Notes: generated by a model not told the origin, from the sequence alone. 64,000 nucleotides of DNA from Spirochaetaceae bacterium (GCA_017622235.1 JAGARN010000002.1:105458-169457); one strand, 5' to 3'. Positions 8,115 through 18,090 are shown, numbered from the stretch's first letter. Numbers and translations are program-made.

Positions 8115-9644
8115 TTATCTAGCGTATTCAATTATACGAGTTTCTCGAATCATTGTTATTTTAATTCTACCGGGATAACGTAAATCAGTTTCAATTTGCT
8201 TAGCTATTTTTCTTGCAAGTTCTTTTACATCATTATCGTTTATTTTTTCATTATTTACAAGAACACGTAATTCTCTACCAGCTTGAATAGCATAAGCTTT
8301 TTCTACACCAGTAAAGTTTTCTGCTATAGCTTCTAGGTTTTCTAGTCGTTTAACGTAGTTGTCTATTGTTTCTCGCCGTGCTCCAGGACGTGCCGCAGAA
8401 ATAGCATCCGCAATTTGAACAATAATAGCTTCTATGCTTGTTGGCTCAATATCATTGTGATGTGCTCCAACTGCATTAACTACACGTGCATCTTCTCCCA
8501 TTTTACGAGCAATATCCATACCAATTTCAGCATGATTTTGATCTGAATCGTTTTCTGCACCTTTTCCAATGTCATGAAGTACAGCAGCACGTTTAGCTAA
8601 GTCTCGATTAACTCCTAATTCTGCGGCTAACATACCAGCGATGATAGCAACTTCTTTGGAGTGAGTAAGAACATTTTGACCATAACTCGTTCGGAAGTAT
8701 AAACGACCTAAGGCTCGAACTCCATCTTGGCTCATATTGTGTATACCTAAGTCAAAGAGAACTTTTTCGCCTTCCTCGTATATTTTCTGTTGAATTTCTC
8801 TGGTAACTTTCTGAACGACTTCTTCGATACGAGCCGGGTGAATTCGTCCATCGGAAATAAGACGCTCCAAAGCAACTTTTGCAATTTCCTTGCGAACAGG
8901 ATCAAAACATGAAATAACAACAGCTTCTGGAGTATCGTCAATAATAATATCTACACCTGTTAGAGTTTCTAGTGTGCGTATATTACGACCTTCTCGACCA
9001 ATAATGCGACCTTTCATTTCATCGCTTGGCAAAGAAACTGTAGCAACTGTAATGTCACTAGTAGTTTCTGTAGCGATACGTTGAATTGTTGCAACAAGAA
9101 TGTCTTTTGCTTTTTTTTCTGAAGTAAGCTGGGCTTCTTGTTCTATTTTGTTCAATAGGGCTTGAGCATCATGCCTCGCTTCATTCTCTAAGTTTTGAAT
9201 GATAAGATTTTTTGCTTCTTGTGCAGAAAGTCCTGAAATACGTTCAAGTTCTTGACGGTATCGCTCTTCTTCTCCTACAAGAACAACTTCTCTTGCTGCT
9301 AACTGTTGTTCTTTCGCAACAAAATTATGTTCTGTTTTATCTAAATCCTGACTACGTTTATCCAATGCCTCTTCTTTTTGAATAAGGCGACGTTCCATTC
9401 GCTGCAAATCGCTGCGACGTTCACGGTTTTCCCGCTCCTGTTGCTTTTGTTCCCGAATGAGTTGTTCTTTCGCTTCTAATAAAATTTCCTTTTTCTGTGC
9501 TTCCGCTTCTTTTATAGCGTCCTGTTTAATTCGTTCCGCTCTCTGTTCGGATGCAGATAGTTGAAATCTGGCATACAGCCATCGAATAATCCATCCAAGA
9601 ACAATTCCTGCAGCAGGAAGTACAATATATAACCACATATCCAT
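8115..9644 (-). CDS. rny: ribonuclease Y
   Basis: 509 residues, the usual length for RNase Y, a membrane-bound endoribonuclease that starts mRNA decay. The order is an N-terminal membrane helix (about residues 3-25), a long charged coiled coil (about 30-190), a KH domain containing GRIIGREGRNIRTLE, and an HD domain with the metal site HDIGKG. All expected residues are present. It is transcribed convergently to the GGDEF operon and ends at a shared-position hairpin. Confidence 0.95.
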   Translation of the reverse strand: MDMWLYIVLPAAGIVLGWIIRWLYARFQLSASEQRAERIKQDAIKEAEAQKKEILLEAKEQLIREQKQQERENRERRSDLQRMERRLIQKEEALDKRSQDLDKTEHNFVAKEQQLAAREVVLVGEEERYRQELERISGLSAQEAKNLIIQNLENEARHDAQALLNKIEQEAQLTSEKKAKDILVATIQRIATETTSDITVATVSLPSDEMKGRIIGREGRNIRTLETLTGVDIIIDDTPEAVVISCFDPVRKEIAKVALERLISDGRIHPARIEEVVQKVTREIQQKIYEEGEKVLFDLGIHNMSQDGVRALGRLYFRTSYGQNVLTHSKEVAIIAGMLAAELGVNRDLAKRAAVLHDIGKGAENDSDQNHAEIGMDIARKMGEDARVVNAVGAHHNDIEPTSIEAIIVQIADAISAARPGARRETIDNYVKRLENLEAIAENFTGVEKAYAIQAGRELRVLVNNEKINDNDVKELARKIAKQIETDLRYPGRIKITMIRETRIIEYAR

Positions 9645-9810
9645 GGTATATCTCCTTGCTGAATAATAGAATGTTCAAGCTATAGGTTACCATATGTTTT
9701 GTTAATTGTCAAATAAACAAAAGAACGAATTTTATTTTAAACTATGTTTTTTTTAAATTTAGTGGTATTATATTCACAAGCTAATAAAAGATAGCAAAAG
9801 GGATAATTTA

Positions 9811-10275
9811 ATGACAAAAATTCTTTTTATTTGCCATGGAAATATTTGTCGTTCTACAATGGCACAATATGTAATGATACATCTATTGGAAGAAGTAGGA
9901 TTATCCGATAACTATTATGTAGATTCTGCTGGAGTAAGCCGAGAAGAAATAGGGAACGGAGTGCATCCAGGAACGGTAAGAAAACTTCGTTCTTTGGGAA
10001 TTCCTGTTGGAAATCACCATGCTAGGCAAATTACGACTGCTGATTTTAAGGAATTCGACATGATAATCGCAATGGACGGTTCAAATATGCGAAACCTTCA
10101 GCGAATGGTTCCAAAAGGGTGTGAAAAAAAACTTAGTTTGTTACTTTCTTTTGCAGGCTTGAATCGAGACATAGCAGATCCTTGGTATACTGGTAATTTT
10201 GATGCAACCTATAATGACATTTTATGTGGTTGTAAATCACTTTTGGAGGAAATACGCGGAAAGCAGAATTTGTAA
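9811..10275 (+). CDS. low-molecular-weight protein-tyrosine phosphatase
   Basis: 154 residues. The N-terminal P-loop CHGNICRS gives the CX5R catalytic motif and the general-acid Asp is in DPWYTG near residue 130. The fold class also includes arsenate reductases, but the DPWY acid loop argues for a phosphatase acting on phosphotyrosine proteins or small phosphate esters. The ribosome site is AAGGGAT. It is upstream of cheR in the same direction, with a 52-base gap. Confidence 0.88.
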   Translation: MTKILFICHGNICRSTMAQYVMIHLLEEVGLSDNYYVDSAGVSREEIGNGVHPGTVRKLRSLGIPVGNHHARQITTADFKEFDMIIAMDGSNMRNLQRMVPKGCEKKLSLLLSFAGLNRDIADPWYTGNFDATYNDILCGCKSLLEEIRGKQNL

Positions 10276-10327
10276 AAAAAAATTGTTTTATATTTACATA
10301 ATTTTGTATCCGATATAGAATGTAATT

Positions 10328-11143
10328 ATGGCTGATTTACTCTCAGATGTTGAATTTGATATGTTCCGTAAAGTTATTTATACCGAAAGTGGTATAACTT
10401 TTTCGGATACAAACAGATCTATTTTAGACAGTCGCTTAAAAGAAAGATTGCGAGAAAAACAACTTGATTCAGTTCAGGATTATTATCGAATAATCACTTC
10501 TGACAAAGAAGAAATGAAGTTATTTCTTGATTCTGTAACAACGAATCTTACAAGATTTTTTAGGAATCAGCCACACTTTGATGCTTTAATTAATTATGTA
10601 ATTCCTCATTTGCTAGAACAGAAAAAAGGTCAGTTTGATAAAAAAATTCGTATTTGGAGTGCAGGATGTTCAACAGGTGAGGAACCGTATACCATTGCAA
10701 TGATTCTAAAGGATATTTTACCACCTCCTTATACATTTGAAATAATGGCATCGGATATTTCACTTAAATCTTTGATGGTAGGAAAGCAAGGATTTTATGC
10801 GGATTCTAGGGTGGTTGGTATTCCAGAAAAATATCTTGCAAAATTTTTTACAAAAGTTGATGGTGGTTATCAAGTTTCGCAAGATTTGATGCAAACAATA
10901 CGATTTGACTATCATAATTTAAAATATGCACCTACAGCAAGGAATCTTGATATTGTTTTTTGTCGCAACGTATTAATATATTTTGATGAAGCTGCTCAAC
11001 TTGAAGTAATAAATCATTTTTGGGATGCAATGGCACCAAAATCGTATTTGTATATCGGACACTCAGAATCTTTGTTTGGGATGAATACAAAATTTGAATT
11101 TCTTAAAACGAACTGGGCGTGTTTGTACCAAAAAAACATCTAA
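10328..11143 (+). CDS. cheR: chemotaxis protein methyltransferase CheR
   Basis: 271 residues. An N-terminal helical domain (about 1-75) with SVTTNLTRFFRN is followed by a SAM-binding Rossmann domain (IWSAGCSTGEEPYTIAM) and the motif FCRNVLIYFD. CheR methylates glutamates of methyl-accepting chemotaxis receptors. cheB starts 25 bases after, so the two opposing enzymes of receptor adaptation are together. No C-terminal receptor-tethering peptide domain is present. Confidence 0.94.
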   Translation: MADLLSDVEFDMFRKVIYTESGITFSDTNRSILDSRLKERLREKQLDSVQDYYRIITSDKEEMKLFLDSVTTNLTRFFRNQPHFDALINYVIPHLLEQKKGQFDKKIRIWSAGCSTGEEPYTIAMILKDILPPPYTFEIMASDISLKSLMVGKQGFYADSRVVGIPEKYLAKFFTKVDGGYQVSQDLMQTIRFDYHNLKYAPTARNLDIVFCRNVLIYFDEAAQLEVINHFWDAMAPKSYLYIGHSESLFGMNTKFEFLKTNWACLYQKNI

Positions 11144-11168
11144 CGGCAACTAAATTACTGGAGGAAAA

Positions 11169-12341
11169 ATGGCCACGCAGGATATTGGTGTCCTAATTGT
11201 TGATGATTCCGCACTAATGAGGAATTTGATTTCTAAAATAGTTGAAGGTATTCCAGGGCTTGTAGTTGCTGGTAGAGCCATGAACGGCCAATTTGCACTT
11301 GATAAAATACCAGTATGTAAACCAGATGTTATAGTTTTAGATATAGAAATGCCAGTTATGGATGGTCTTGAGTTTCTTAGAGAAAGAAAACGTCGTGGTA
11401 TAGATATTCCAGTTATAATGCTTTCTAGCCTAACAACAGAAGGTGCTTCTGTAACGATGCAATGTCTTGAGTTAGGAGCTAGTGATTTTCTTACAAAACC
11501 AGGTGGTCCTGTTGGTGGTGATTTAAGTGTCGTAGCCAATAGACTTGCAGAATTGTTGCCTTCATATGGTGGTCAATATGCAAAAATGCATGGTAACAAG
11601 TGTGTTCCGATGTATCAAATACCTACAGATTCTGCGGCGGCGGCACGGCAAGGGCTTGCTGCAGCTTACGGCGAATCTTTAGAAAACACACCAAAAGTTG
11701 CACCTGTTACTGTAGAGAATTTAAAGCCACCAGTAACGATTACGCCACTTCGGGAGCCAGGCAGAATAGATATCATAGCGATAGGAATTTCAACAGGTGG
11801 ACCAAACGCTTTACGAGAAGTTTTCCGAAACATAGATCCAAATTTAAAGCAACCTATATTGGTTGTGCAACATATGCCTGCTGGCTTTACAGAAGAATTT
11901 GCTCACAGTTTAAATAATATTTGCCCCTTAGAAGTTAAAGAAGCACATGATGGTGACATATTGAAAAGTGGGCGAATTTTAATTGCACCAGGAAACAATC
12001 ATATTTATGTAGAAAAAAAATCTTTAGCTACAGTTGTGCGTCTTTCAGATGCACCGCAAAGAAATGGTCACAGACCTTCAGCAGATGTTTTATTTGAATC
12101 AGTGGCGGCATTATATCAAAACCACGCACTTGGTGTAATAATGACAGGTATGGGCAATGACGGAGCGGCACAGTTGGCGGAAATGCGTCGTCAAGGAGCT
12201 CATACTTTGGGGCAAGATGAACAAACTTGTATTGTTTATGGAATGCCTAAAGTTGCATGGGAAATGGGTGGCGTACAACGCAAAGTTTCATTACAAGATA
12301 TGGCAAATGCAATTAGTAAACTTGCTAGAGATTTTAGTTAG
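11169..12341 (+). CDS. cheB: CheB receptor methylesterase/deamidase
   Basis: 390 residues. A receiver domain (about 1-125) has the acidic pair DDS, the phosphorylated Asp in VLDIEMPVMDG and the Lys in LTKPGG. A linker of about 60 residues leads to the methylesterase domain with the catalytic triad Ser in ISTGGPNALRE, His in VVQHMPAGFT and Asp in MTGMGNDGA. Phosphorylation by CheA would release the esterase. The ribosome site is TGGAGGAAAA. The 3' end overlaps the convergent rseC-like gene by 8 bases. Confidence 0.94.
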   Translation: MATQDIGVLIVDDSALMRNLISKIVEGIPGLVVAGRAMNGQFALDKIPVCKPDVIVLDIEMPVMDGLEFLRERKRRGIDIPVIMLSSLTTEGASVTMQCLELGASDFLTKPGGPVGGDLSVVANRLAELLPSYGGQYAKMHGNKCVPMYQIPTDSAAAARQGLAAAYGESLENTPKVAPVTVENLKPPVTITPLREPGRIDIIAIGISTGGPNALREVFRNIDPNLKQPILVVQHMPAGFTEEFAHSLNNICPLEVKEAHDGDILKSGRILIAPGNNHIYVEKKSLATVVRLSDAPQRNGHRPSADVLFESVAALYQNHALGVIMTGMGNDGAAQLAEMRRQGAHTLGQDEQTCIVYGMPKVAWEMGGVQRKVSLQDMANAISKLARDFS

Positions 12342-12765
12342 TTATATTCTTTTGTAATATTGAAACAATTAAAGGTTTTGATAAATTAAGTTTGCTTCTT
12401 GTGATTATAGTTATGATTGCTGTAGAAATCCCAAGGCATAAAAGTACACCCGCCGCTCTCATGGATTCTGTCACAGTTTTTTCAAAAAGTTGAGCAATAG
12501 GTTCTGCAAGAAGATAACCACCAGCGGCGGCTATAATTGGTAAAAGCAAAGCAATTATCCCTTGAAAAAACTGAGCTTTTGTTGATGTTCCTAGTTGTAC
12601 GATATCGCCACATTTTATTTCGAGTTTGTTAGGGTTGGCGGCTAAAAAAGGTGAACCTCTTTTTGAGCAAGTTGGTTGATTGCAGTTGATGCAAGTATTG
12701 TTAATTATAGGAGATACCCAAACTAATTCATTTTCAAAATTCAAAACATAAGCTTTGCTACGCAT
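12334..12765 (-). CDS. RseC/MucC-family membrane protein
   Basis: 143 residues. The N-terminal domain has the RseC-type cysteine cluster (CINCNQPTCSKRGSPF), followed by two transmembrane helices (about 70-95 and 108-130). Relatives work in the RseC sigma-E locus, in SoxR reduction (RsxABCDGE) or next to Rnf complexes. No rsx or rnf genes are in the window, so its partner is unknown. It overlaps the upstream TPR gene by 8 bases, indicating translational coupling. Confidence 0.8.
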   Translation of the reverse strand: MRSKAYVLNFENELVWVSPIINNTCINCNQPTCSKRGSPFLAANPNKLEIKCGDIVQLGTSTKAQFFQGIIALLLPIIAAAGGYLLAEPIAQLFEKTVTESMRAAGVLLCLGISTAIITIITRSKLNLSKPLIVSILQKNITN

Positions 12766-13291
12766 ATGATTCCCCGTGAGAAATAGTTTTTAACCGAAAA
12801 TTACATTCTTTCGCACCATTTTTATTGCCTAATTGTTCGTAAGTATCTCTTAAGTTATACAAAGCATCATAGTAGTTAGGATCTATAGTGACGGCGTTTT
12901 CAAATGATTCACAGGCTTCGTTGTAATCTCCCTTTGCAAAAAAAATAACACCTTTGTTGTTCCAAAATCGTGGATTCAAATAATTTATTTCTATGCCTGT
13001 ATCAATGTAATAACTTGCTTCATCATAATCTTCTAACAAATAACATATATGGGAAAGAGTTTCTAAAATATCTTCGTTGTTGGGAGCTAGATTATATGCT
13101 GCAATAATAGCGTTTTTTGCTTGATGAAGTTTGCCAGCATCTCTATAAGTTATTCCAAGATTGTACCAGAGAAGATAGTTTTTATTTGCCATTGTAAGTG
13201 CTCTTTTAAAACAGGCTATAGCTTCTGTATATTCACCTCTGGAGGCTAATTCAATAGCTTGACTATTTAAGGTGTCTGGGCTTTCTTTCAT
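12758..13291 (-). CDS. TPR-repeat protein
   Basis: 177 residues from ATG 13291, which has a GAGGA ribosome site; an in-frame GTG at 13312 would overlap the preceding gene. There are about four tetratricopeptide repeats (YLLWYNLGITYRDAGK, FWNNKGVIFFAKGDY and others) and no signal peptide, so it is a cytoplasmic protein-interaction scaffold of unknown partner. It lies between the prenyl-synthase and RseC-like genes in one apparent operon. Confidence 0.78.
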   Translation of the reverse strand: MKESPDTLNSQAIELASRGEYTEAIACFKRALTMANKNYLLWYNLGITYRDAGKLHQAKNAIIAAYNLAPNNEDILETLSHICYLLEDYDEASYYIDTGIEINYLNPRFWNNKGVIFFAKGDYNEACESFENAVTIDPNYYDALYNLRDTYEQLGNKNGAKECNFRLKTISHGESYA

Positions 13292-13304
13292 ATTTTCCTC
13301 GTTT

Positions 13305-14360
13305 TTAGACACCGTTTTGAATCATACTTTCAAAAAGATATGAAATTTTGTCCTTCACATAAGTATTGGGATATAAAAGTGATATGCTATTACAAGCTTC
13401 CCTTATTAAAACAGAAGCTAATTCAGAGGATTTTTTTATTGAATCACTAGAAGAAACCAACTGAATACATTCTTCCACCGCAGGAGAATCAATACCCTCT
13501 TTGCTAGCTCGATTAAAACAATCCATAACAGTATCAAAATCATTAGGATTAGAATTAAGGTGCATTATTATGGGCAAACTTTTTTTACCCTCAACTATAT
13601 CATCCCCTCGTTTTTTTCCAGGGTTACCCTTTGAAAGATTTAAAACGTCATCTAAAACTTGAAACCCAATCCCAATATCAGAAGCAACAGGTCCCATTTG
13701 AACAGCCATAGATTCTGTTCCACCACCTGCAATGGTACCAATTTGGGCAGCCATAGAAGCAAGAGTTCCTGTTTTTAACCTTACCATTGCAGTATATTCT
13801 GAAACAGAAGGAATAGCTGTATTATCTTTATGCCACAGAATATCCATAGCTTGACCAAGATGTAATCGCCGTAATTCTTGGTTGTAGATATTATGAAGTA
13901 AAAGTTGTTGTTGTGGCGACAATCCACAAGTATTAATACAAACAGGTGCGGCAAAATATAACCAAGAACCGGCATTAAGAGCCATATCTAAACCATAAGT
14001 AATATGGGCAGCAGGAGCTCCTCGGCGGGTGTCAGCAGAATCTTCTATATCGTCATGAATTAAACTAGCAGTATGAACAAATTCTATAAGAGGAACAAGA
14101 TTGTATGCTTCTTGAGGAATATTATCAGACTTTGCAGCAGCCTGAGCACAAAGCAACATCAAAAGTGGTCGCCAGCGTTTGCCTCCTAAAGACAAAAGTC
14201 TTTGTCCTGGTTCCAAAAGAGAAGAAGTATGATTTTCTGTTATACATTCAGGTAAGTGACCGAAAACCTTAGAATTCCACTCATTAGATTTTTCATTTGG
14301 TAAGTTTTTATTTAAAACAGATTCAATTTCTTGTAATTCTATGCTAAAATCAAATATCAT
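13305..14360 (-). CDS. polyprenyl diphosphate synthase
   Basis: 351 residues. It carries both aspartate-rich prenyl-transfer motifs, HDDIEDSADTRRG and LDDVLNLSKG followed by KKRGDD, so it condenses isopentenyl diphosphate onto allylic diphosphates. Length and the residues before the first motif fit a long- or medium-chain (E)-prenyl synthase (IspA/IspB group), but chain length cannot be read from the sequence. The product could serve quinone or carrier-lipid synthesis. It heads an operon with the TPR and RseC-like genes. Confidence 0.88.
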   Translation of the reverse strand: MIFDFSIELQEIESVLNKNLPNEKSNEWNSKVFGHLPECITENHTSSLLEPGQRLLSLGGKRWRPLLMLLCAQAAAKSDNIPQEAYNLVPLIEFVHTASLIHDDIEDSADTRRGAPAAHITYGLDMALNAGSWLYFAAPVCINTCGLSPQQQLLLHNIYNQELRRLHLGQAMDILWHKDNTAIPSVSEYTAMVRLKTGTLASMAAQIGTIAGGGTESMAVQMGPVASDIGIGFQVLDDVLNLSKGNPGKKRGDDIVEGKKSLPIIMHLNSNPNDFDTVMDCFNRASKEGIDSPAVEECIQLVSSSDSIKKSSELASVLIREACNSISLLYPNTYVKDKISYLFESMIQNGV

Positions 14361-14453
14361 ACACTAATTATAGCAGAATTTATTTGTTCTGAAAACACTA
14401 ACTTGTTACTTTTATGTAAATTGTGGCAAAGGTTTTGCCGAAGATAAGAGAGT

Positions 14454-15071
14454 ATGGCTTCAAGTAGCTACGAAAAACCAGATTTCTGGTCTAGAAAAGC
14501 ATTTTCTGAAGGTTACCCTGCACGGTCTGTGTATAAACTTAAGGAAATTGACGAAAAATTTGGGATATTGAAAAAAAATCATAATGTCCTCGATTTGGGT
14601 GCTTCTCCAGGAAGTTGGACTGTTTTTGTGTTGCGAGCTTTAGAAGAAACGGGTCATGTAACATCAATAGACCTTAATCCTTTGGCAAAAGAAGTTACAG
14701 CTCAGAATCTTACCTTTATTCAAGGGGACTTGTATGAGCAACAAGTGCGTAATCAAGCATTAAAACTAGGTCCTTACGATTTAGTAATATGCGATGCCGC
14801 TCCTCCAACCACAGGAAACAAAACCGTAGATACGGCTCGCTCTGTGGGGTTGGTAGAGTTGGCAATTTATTACGCAAAAACAATGCTTAAGCCAAGGGGC
14901 AATTTTGCAGTTAAGATTTTTCAGGGTGGTGATCAGCAAAAATTGTTGAAAGAAATGCGAGAAATCTTTGAAGTAGCAAAAGGTTTTAAACCAGAAGCTT
15001 GCCGTACAGAATCTTTTGAAACTTATCTTATAGGGTTGAACAAAAAGCAACAGGCGGAAAATAATGAGTAA
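14454..15071 (+). CDS. rlmE: 23S rRNA 2'-O-ribose methyltransferase RlmE
   Basis: 205 residues, FtsJ/RrmJ family. It has the SAM-binding site LDLGASPGSW and catalytic K-D-K-E residues in the expected order (RSVYKLKEID, ICDAAPPTTG, NFAVKIFQGG and the C-terminal ETYLIG). It methylates the ribose of U2552 (E. coli numbering) in the large-subunit A loop. It overlaps the following M23 peptidase gene by 8 bases. Confidence 0.93.
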   Translation: MASSSYEKPDFWSRKAFSEGYPARSVYKLKEIDEKFGILKKNHNVLDLGASPGSWTVFVLRALEETGHVTSIDLNPLAKEVTAQNLTFIQGDLYEQQVRNQALKLGPYDLVICDAAPPTTGNKTVDTARSVGLVELAIYYAKTMLKPRGNFAVKIFQGGDQQKLLKEMREIFEVAKGFKPEACRTESFETYLIGLNKKQQAENNE

Positions 15072-16029
15072 GCGACTTATAAAAAAATACTGTATAACGG
15101 GAACTTTGCTTTTAATTGGATTGATTGGAGCGATTTTATTTGTTCCTTACTTCGATAAAATTAATCATAGTGGACAAGGTGGATATGAAACACCAGTAAT
15201 GCCGATTTTAAGTGGTTCACAAGCAATAGGTAGTATAAGCAATCTTACACAGGATTATGTTGTACTTGAAGAGGATGAAGATGTTTCAAATACAGGATTA
15301 TTTTATAAAGCTTACCGTGTAAAAGAAGGCGATATGATAGGTTATATTGCTGAACAATTTAATGTAACCCAAGATACAATAATTAGTGTAAACAACATTC
15401 GTCAATCACGTTTGATTCAAATAGGACAATATTTAAAAATACCTTCTATGCCAGGAATTCTTTATACTGTCCGTGAAGATGGTGAGCAACTAAGTTCTAT
15501 TGCAGAAAAATACGAAATTTCCCTAGAAAAATGTGTTGCGGTAAACAATATACAAAGTGATATAAGTTTAAGGGAAGGAACATCACTTTTTTTGCCAGAT
15601 GCAGAACTTGATTGGGTAACACGCCAAGAAATAAATGGAGACCTTTTCTTAAGACCGTTAAAGGGTAGATATTATTTTTCTTCTTATTGGGGATGGCGAG
15701 CTAGTCCATTTACAGGGAAACGTACTTTTCACGGTGGAATTGATATGGCAGCTAATACAGGAACACCTGTTTATGCAGCTCTTCATGGAACTGTAGTGGC
15801 TGCCGGTTGGGATAATACATACGGAAATTTTGTGCGAGTAAAACATCATTCTGGATATACAACTTTATACGCACATTTAAGTAAAATTTCTGTAAAAAAA
15901 GGTGCATCCGTAGGTACAGAAACAAAACTTGGAGAAGTAGGAAGTACAGGTTTGAGTACAGGACCACACTTGCATTTTTCTGTTTATAAGAATGGTGTAT
16001 CAGTTAATCCTCAAAACTTGTGGAATTAG
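15064..16029 (+). CDS. LysM-M23 peptidoglycan endopeptidase
   Basis: 321 residues. An N-terminal membrane anchor or uncleaved signal (about 9-29) is followed by two LysM domains (YRVKEGDMIGYIAEQF and YTVREDGEQLSSIAEKY) and a C-terminal M23 metallopeptidase with zinc ligands in FHGGIDMA and GPHLHFSVY. It is a periplasmic cell-wall hydrolase or, if inactive, an NlpD/EnvC-like activator; the visible zinc ligands argue for activity. It is coupled to rlmE by an 8-base overlap. Confidence 0.9.
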   Translation: MSKRLIKKYCITGTLLLIGLIGAILFVPYFDKINHSGQGGYETPVMPILSGSQAIGSISNLTQDYVVLEEDEDVSNTGLFYKAYRVKEGDMIGYIAEQFNVTQDTIISVNNIRQSRLIQIGQYLKIPSMPGILYTVREDGEQLSSIAEKYEISLEKCVAVNNIQSDISLREGTSLFLPDAELDWVTRQEINGDLFLRPLKGRYYFSSYWGWRASPFTGKRTFHGGIDMAANTGTPVYAALHGTVVAAGWDNTYGNFVRVKHHSGYTTLYAHLSKISVKKGASVGTETKLGEVGSTGLSTGPHLHFSVYKNGVSVNPQNLWN

Positions 16030-16052
16030 TACCTAAATAAAGAGCAACAAAG

Positions 16053-16637
16053 CTAAACAAATCTTTGAGGCGGAGTTACAACCCACAAAGCTTTTAGTGG
16101 GATAGAACCAGTATTAACGAGAGTGTGTGGTGATGAAGCAGAAAAAGAAACACTATCACCTTGTTTTAGACTGTATGTTTTTGATTCATATTGAAGTTGA
16201 GCTTCACCCTCAATTATAAAACCCATTTCACGCCCAAGATGACCATAAGAACCTCTTAGTGTTTTTTGATTAACAGGTATTTTTATTAAATAAGACTCAA
16301 GAGAATGCTTGTCCCCTTCTTCTGTCGGTTTAGCAAGTTCTTCGTAAAGTATACCTTCTTCTTCCAATGTACGCCGTTCCTGTGCACGAATAATTTGAAC
16401 AGGGCGTTTTTGGCGATATTCTTCAAAAAGATATTCTAAGTTTATGTCCAAAACATCTGCAAGGGTAAGCAATGTGTCTATTGCCGGAGAGACTTTGTTG
16501 CGTTCAATTTGCGAAACAAGGCTTTCGCTAACACCTGCTTGTTGTGCAACAATTTTTAGCGTATAACCTTTACGTTCACGAACAGTTCTTAATTTTTCGC
16601 CAAATCGAAAAGGAGTCTTTTTATTTTGCATAGACAT
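16053..16637 (-). CDS. XRE-cupin transcriptional regulator
   Basis: 194 residues. The N-terminal helix-turn-helix (GYTLKIVAQQAGVSESLVSQ) and C-terminal cupin barrel (LGREMGFIIEGEAQLQYESK, then LKQGDSVSFSASSPHTLVN) match the PuuR/YdcN-type regulators, in which the cupin senses a small metabolite. It overlaps the upstream conserved gene by 17 bases. The ligand and regulon are unknown. Confidence 0.88.
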   Translation of the reverse strand: MSMQNKKTPFRFGEKLRTVRERKGYTLKIVAQQAGVSESLVSQIERNKVSPAIDTLLTLADVLDINLEYLFEEYRQKRPVQIIRAQERRTLEEEGILYEELAKPTEEGDKHSLESYLIKIPVNQKTLRGSYGHLGREMGFIIEGEAQLQYESKTYSLKQGDSVSFSASSPHTLVNTGSIPLKALWVVTPPQRFV

Positions 16638-17691
16638 CGTTGTGTTGTTTCTCCTTATTTCTTTCCAAAATAAAACGCATATAATGGTCTTCTAATGTGT
16701 TATGTGGTCCTGGAATATTTAATCTCTTACGCACACGAGCATTATCTCGACGTACAGTATACAACATATAAAAATCACGCAAATCAGAGGTAAGGTCTGT
16801 TTTTATTGGTTGTCCAAGGAATGCTGAAATTTCATCACGACCGATAGCAGAAATACCTTGTTCACGCAAAGTGGTTTTAAGGGTTTGAATTTGTTCGTAA
16901 GATAAACCAAATAAAAATTCTTCCATAGCCTGAGAAATCTCTTTATCACCTAATTTTGCTTTTAAGAAGGCATTCCAATCTTCGTCCATTTGAATAGAAA
17001 TAAGCAATAGTTCACTTGTTCCTACCATGGTTCCAAAAGCTGGAGCTAAATTCCTACGAGCTTCCCATACAGCTTGAAGAACCGGTGCGGCATCCAAAAC
17101 TGTTTGATCGTGGCGATGTTCCCAAAGAATAATAAGAGAAAAAGCAATCTGACGACGTATATCCAAAGGAATAGAAGTATCGTCTATCAAATCCATGTAC
17201 ACGTCTTCTGCCATCAATGTGAATAAAATAGCACTTGTAGCAGACTGAAAAGCTTTTACATCTTTTTTTTCCATATTTGCTGCTTCGGCAAGTCGTATCA
17301 TTGAAGCAAAAGTGTGATATTTTACCACAAGAAACCCTTTACCCAAAGTAGCTTTTGATGGCAGATGAAGCATTTTATCTCCGTCACGATGAACAAGAAG
17401 AGCCTCTATAAGCGTATACTGGGTTCGAGTTTCACCCATGACAATTTGCCGTTGCAAAAGAGATGGGAAATGAGTAATGTTGGCAGCAAGCCGCTTCATT
17501 TGTGCAATTCGGTCGGTTAAACCTTGTAATGTTTCTGGAGAAGCAGTTTTAAGCTTATCAAACAGTTTATTAACTAAGGCATTTTCTTGTTCCGTAAGAA
17601 CAACAATGTCTGTGGAAAAATCGTTGTTTTTATCCGTGTCAGAGTCGAAGAATTCCTCAATGTTTACAGATGTAAATTCTTGTTGTAGCAT
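16621..17691 (-). CDS. conserved protein of unknown function
   Basis: 356 residues, soluble, mostly helical, with no signal peptide or membrane span. It starts with an acidic N-terminus (EEFFDSDTDKNND) and ends in a basic segment. I do not recognise a domain. It overlaps the following XRE-cupin regulator by 17 bases, so the two are translated together. It is divergent from rpmH. Confidence 0.7.
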   Translation of the reverse strand: MLQQEFTSVNIEEFFDSDTDKNNDFSTDIVVLTEQENALVNKLFDKLKTASPETLQGLTDRIAQMKRLAANITHFPSLLQRQIVMGETRTQYTLIEALLVHRDGDKMLHLPSKATLGKGFLVVKYHTFASMIRLAEAANMEKKDVKAFQSATSAILFTLMAEDVYMDLIDDTSIPLDIRRQIAFSLIILWEHRHDQTVLDAAPVLQAVWEARRNLAPAFGTMVGTSELLLISIQMDEDWNAFLKAKLGDKEISQAMEEFLFGLSYEQIQTLKTTLREQGISAIGRDEISAFLGQPIKTDLTSDLRDFYMLYTVRRDNARVRKRLNIPGPHNTLEDHYMRFILERNKEKQHNDVYAK

Positions 17692-17802
17692 AGTCCTCTT
17701 TTCCGCAGTCCTTACAGTATAACATATTTAAACTTGATTGCAAGTAGAAAATAAATTCCTCTAAGCAAAAAATACCAAAAAATGATAATTTAAAAAATAA
17801 TA

Positions 17803-17830
17803 TTGACTAACGAAAGCAAAATATGATAAT
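17803..17830 (+). promoter_or_regulatory. promoter of the rpmH operon
   Basis: TTGACT (17803-17808) and GATAAT (17825-17830) are separated by 16 bases, giving a good sigma-70 match about 80 bases before the rpmH start. The leader then carries a clean ribosome site, AAAGGAGA. Confidence 0.6.
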
Positions 17831-17908
17831 GTTTCCAAACGTATCATGTAAATTCTAGGATTTATTTTAATTAGAGATAAATCCTTACCAATAAAGGAGA
17901 CGTGTTCA

Positions 17909-18064
17909 ATGAAACGGACATATCAACCCAGCAAAGTAAAAAGAAACAGGAAATTTGGTTTCCGTGCACGTATGAAGACTCGAGGAGGTCGCATGGTTTT
18001 AAAAAGGCGACGAGCAAAGGGTCGTTATAAGCTAACTGTTTCTGACGAGAAAAAGCCCTATTAA
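17909..18064 (+). CDS. rpmH: 50S ribosomal protein L34
   Basis: 51 residues, strongly basic, with the L34 signature [18 protein letters not shown] and the arginine-rich centre [18 protein letters not shown]. It ends with a short extension, SDEKKPY, a few residues beyond the common 44-46 length. It is first in the conserved cluster rpmH-rnpA-yidD-yidC-jag. The ribosome site AAAGGAGA lies 9 bases upstream. Confidence 0.97.
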   Translation: MKRTYQPSKVKRNRKFGFRARMKTRGGRMVLKRRRAKGRYKLTVSDEKKPY

Positions 18065-18090
18065 AAAAAATAAAGGGTAAGGTAGCAAAC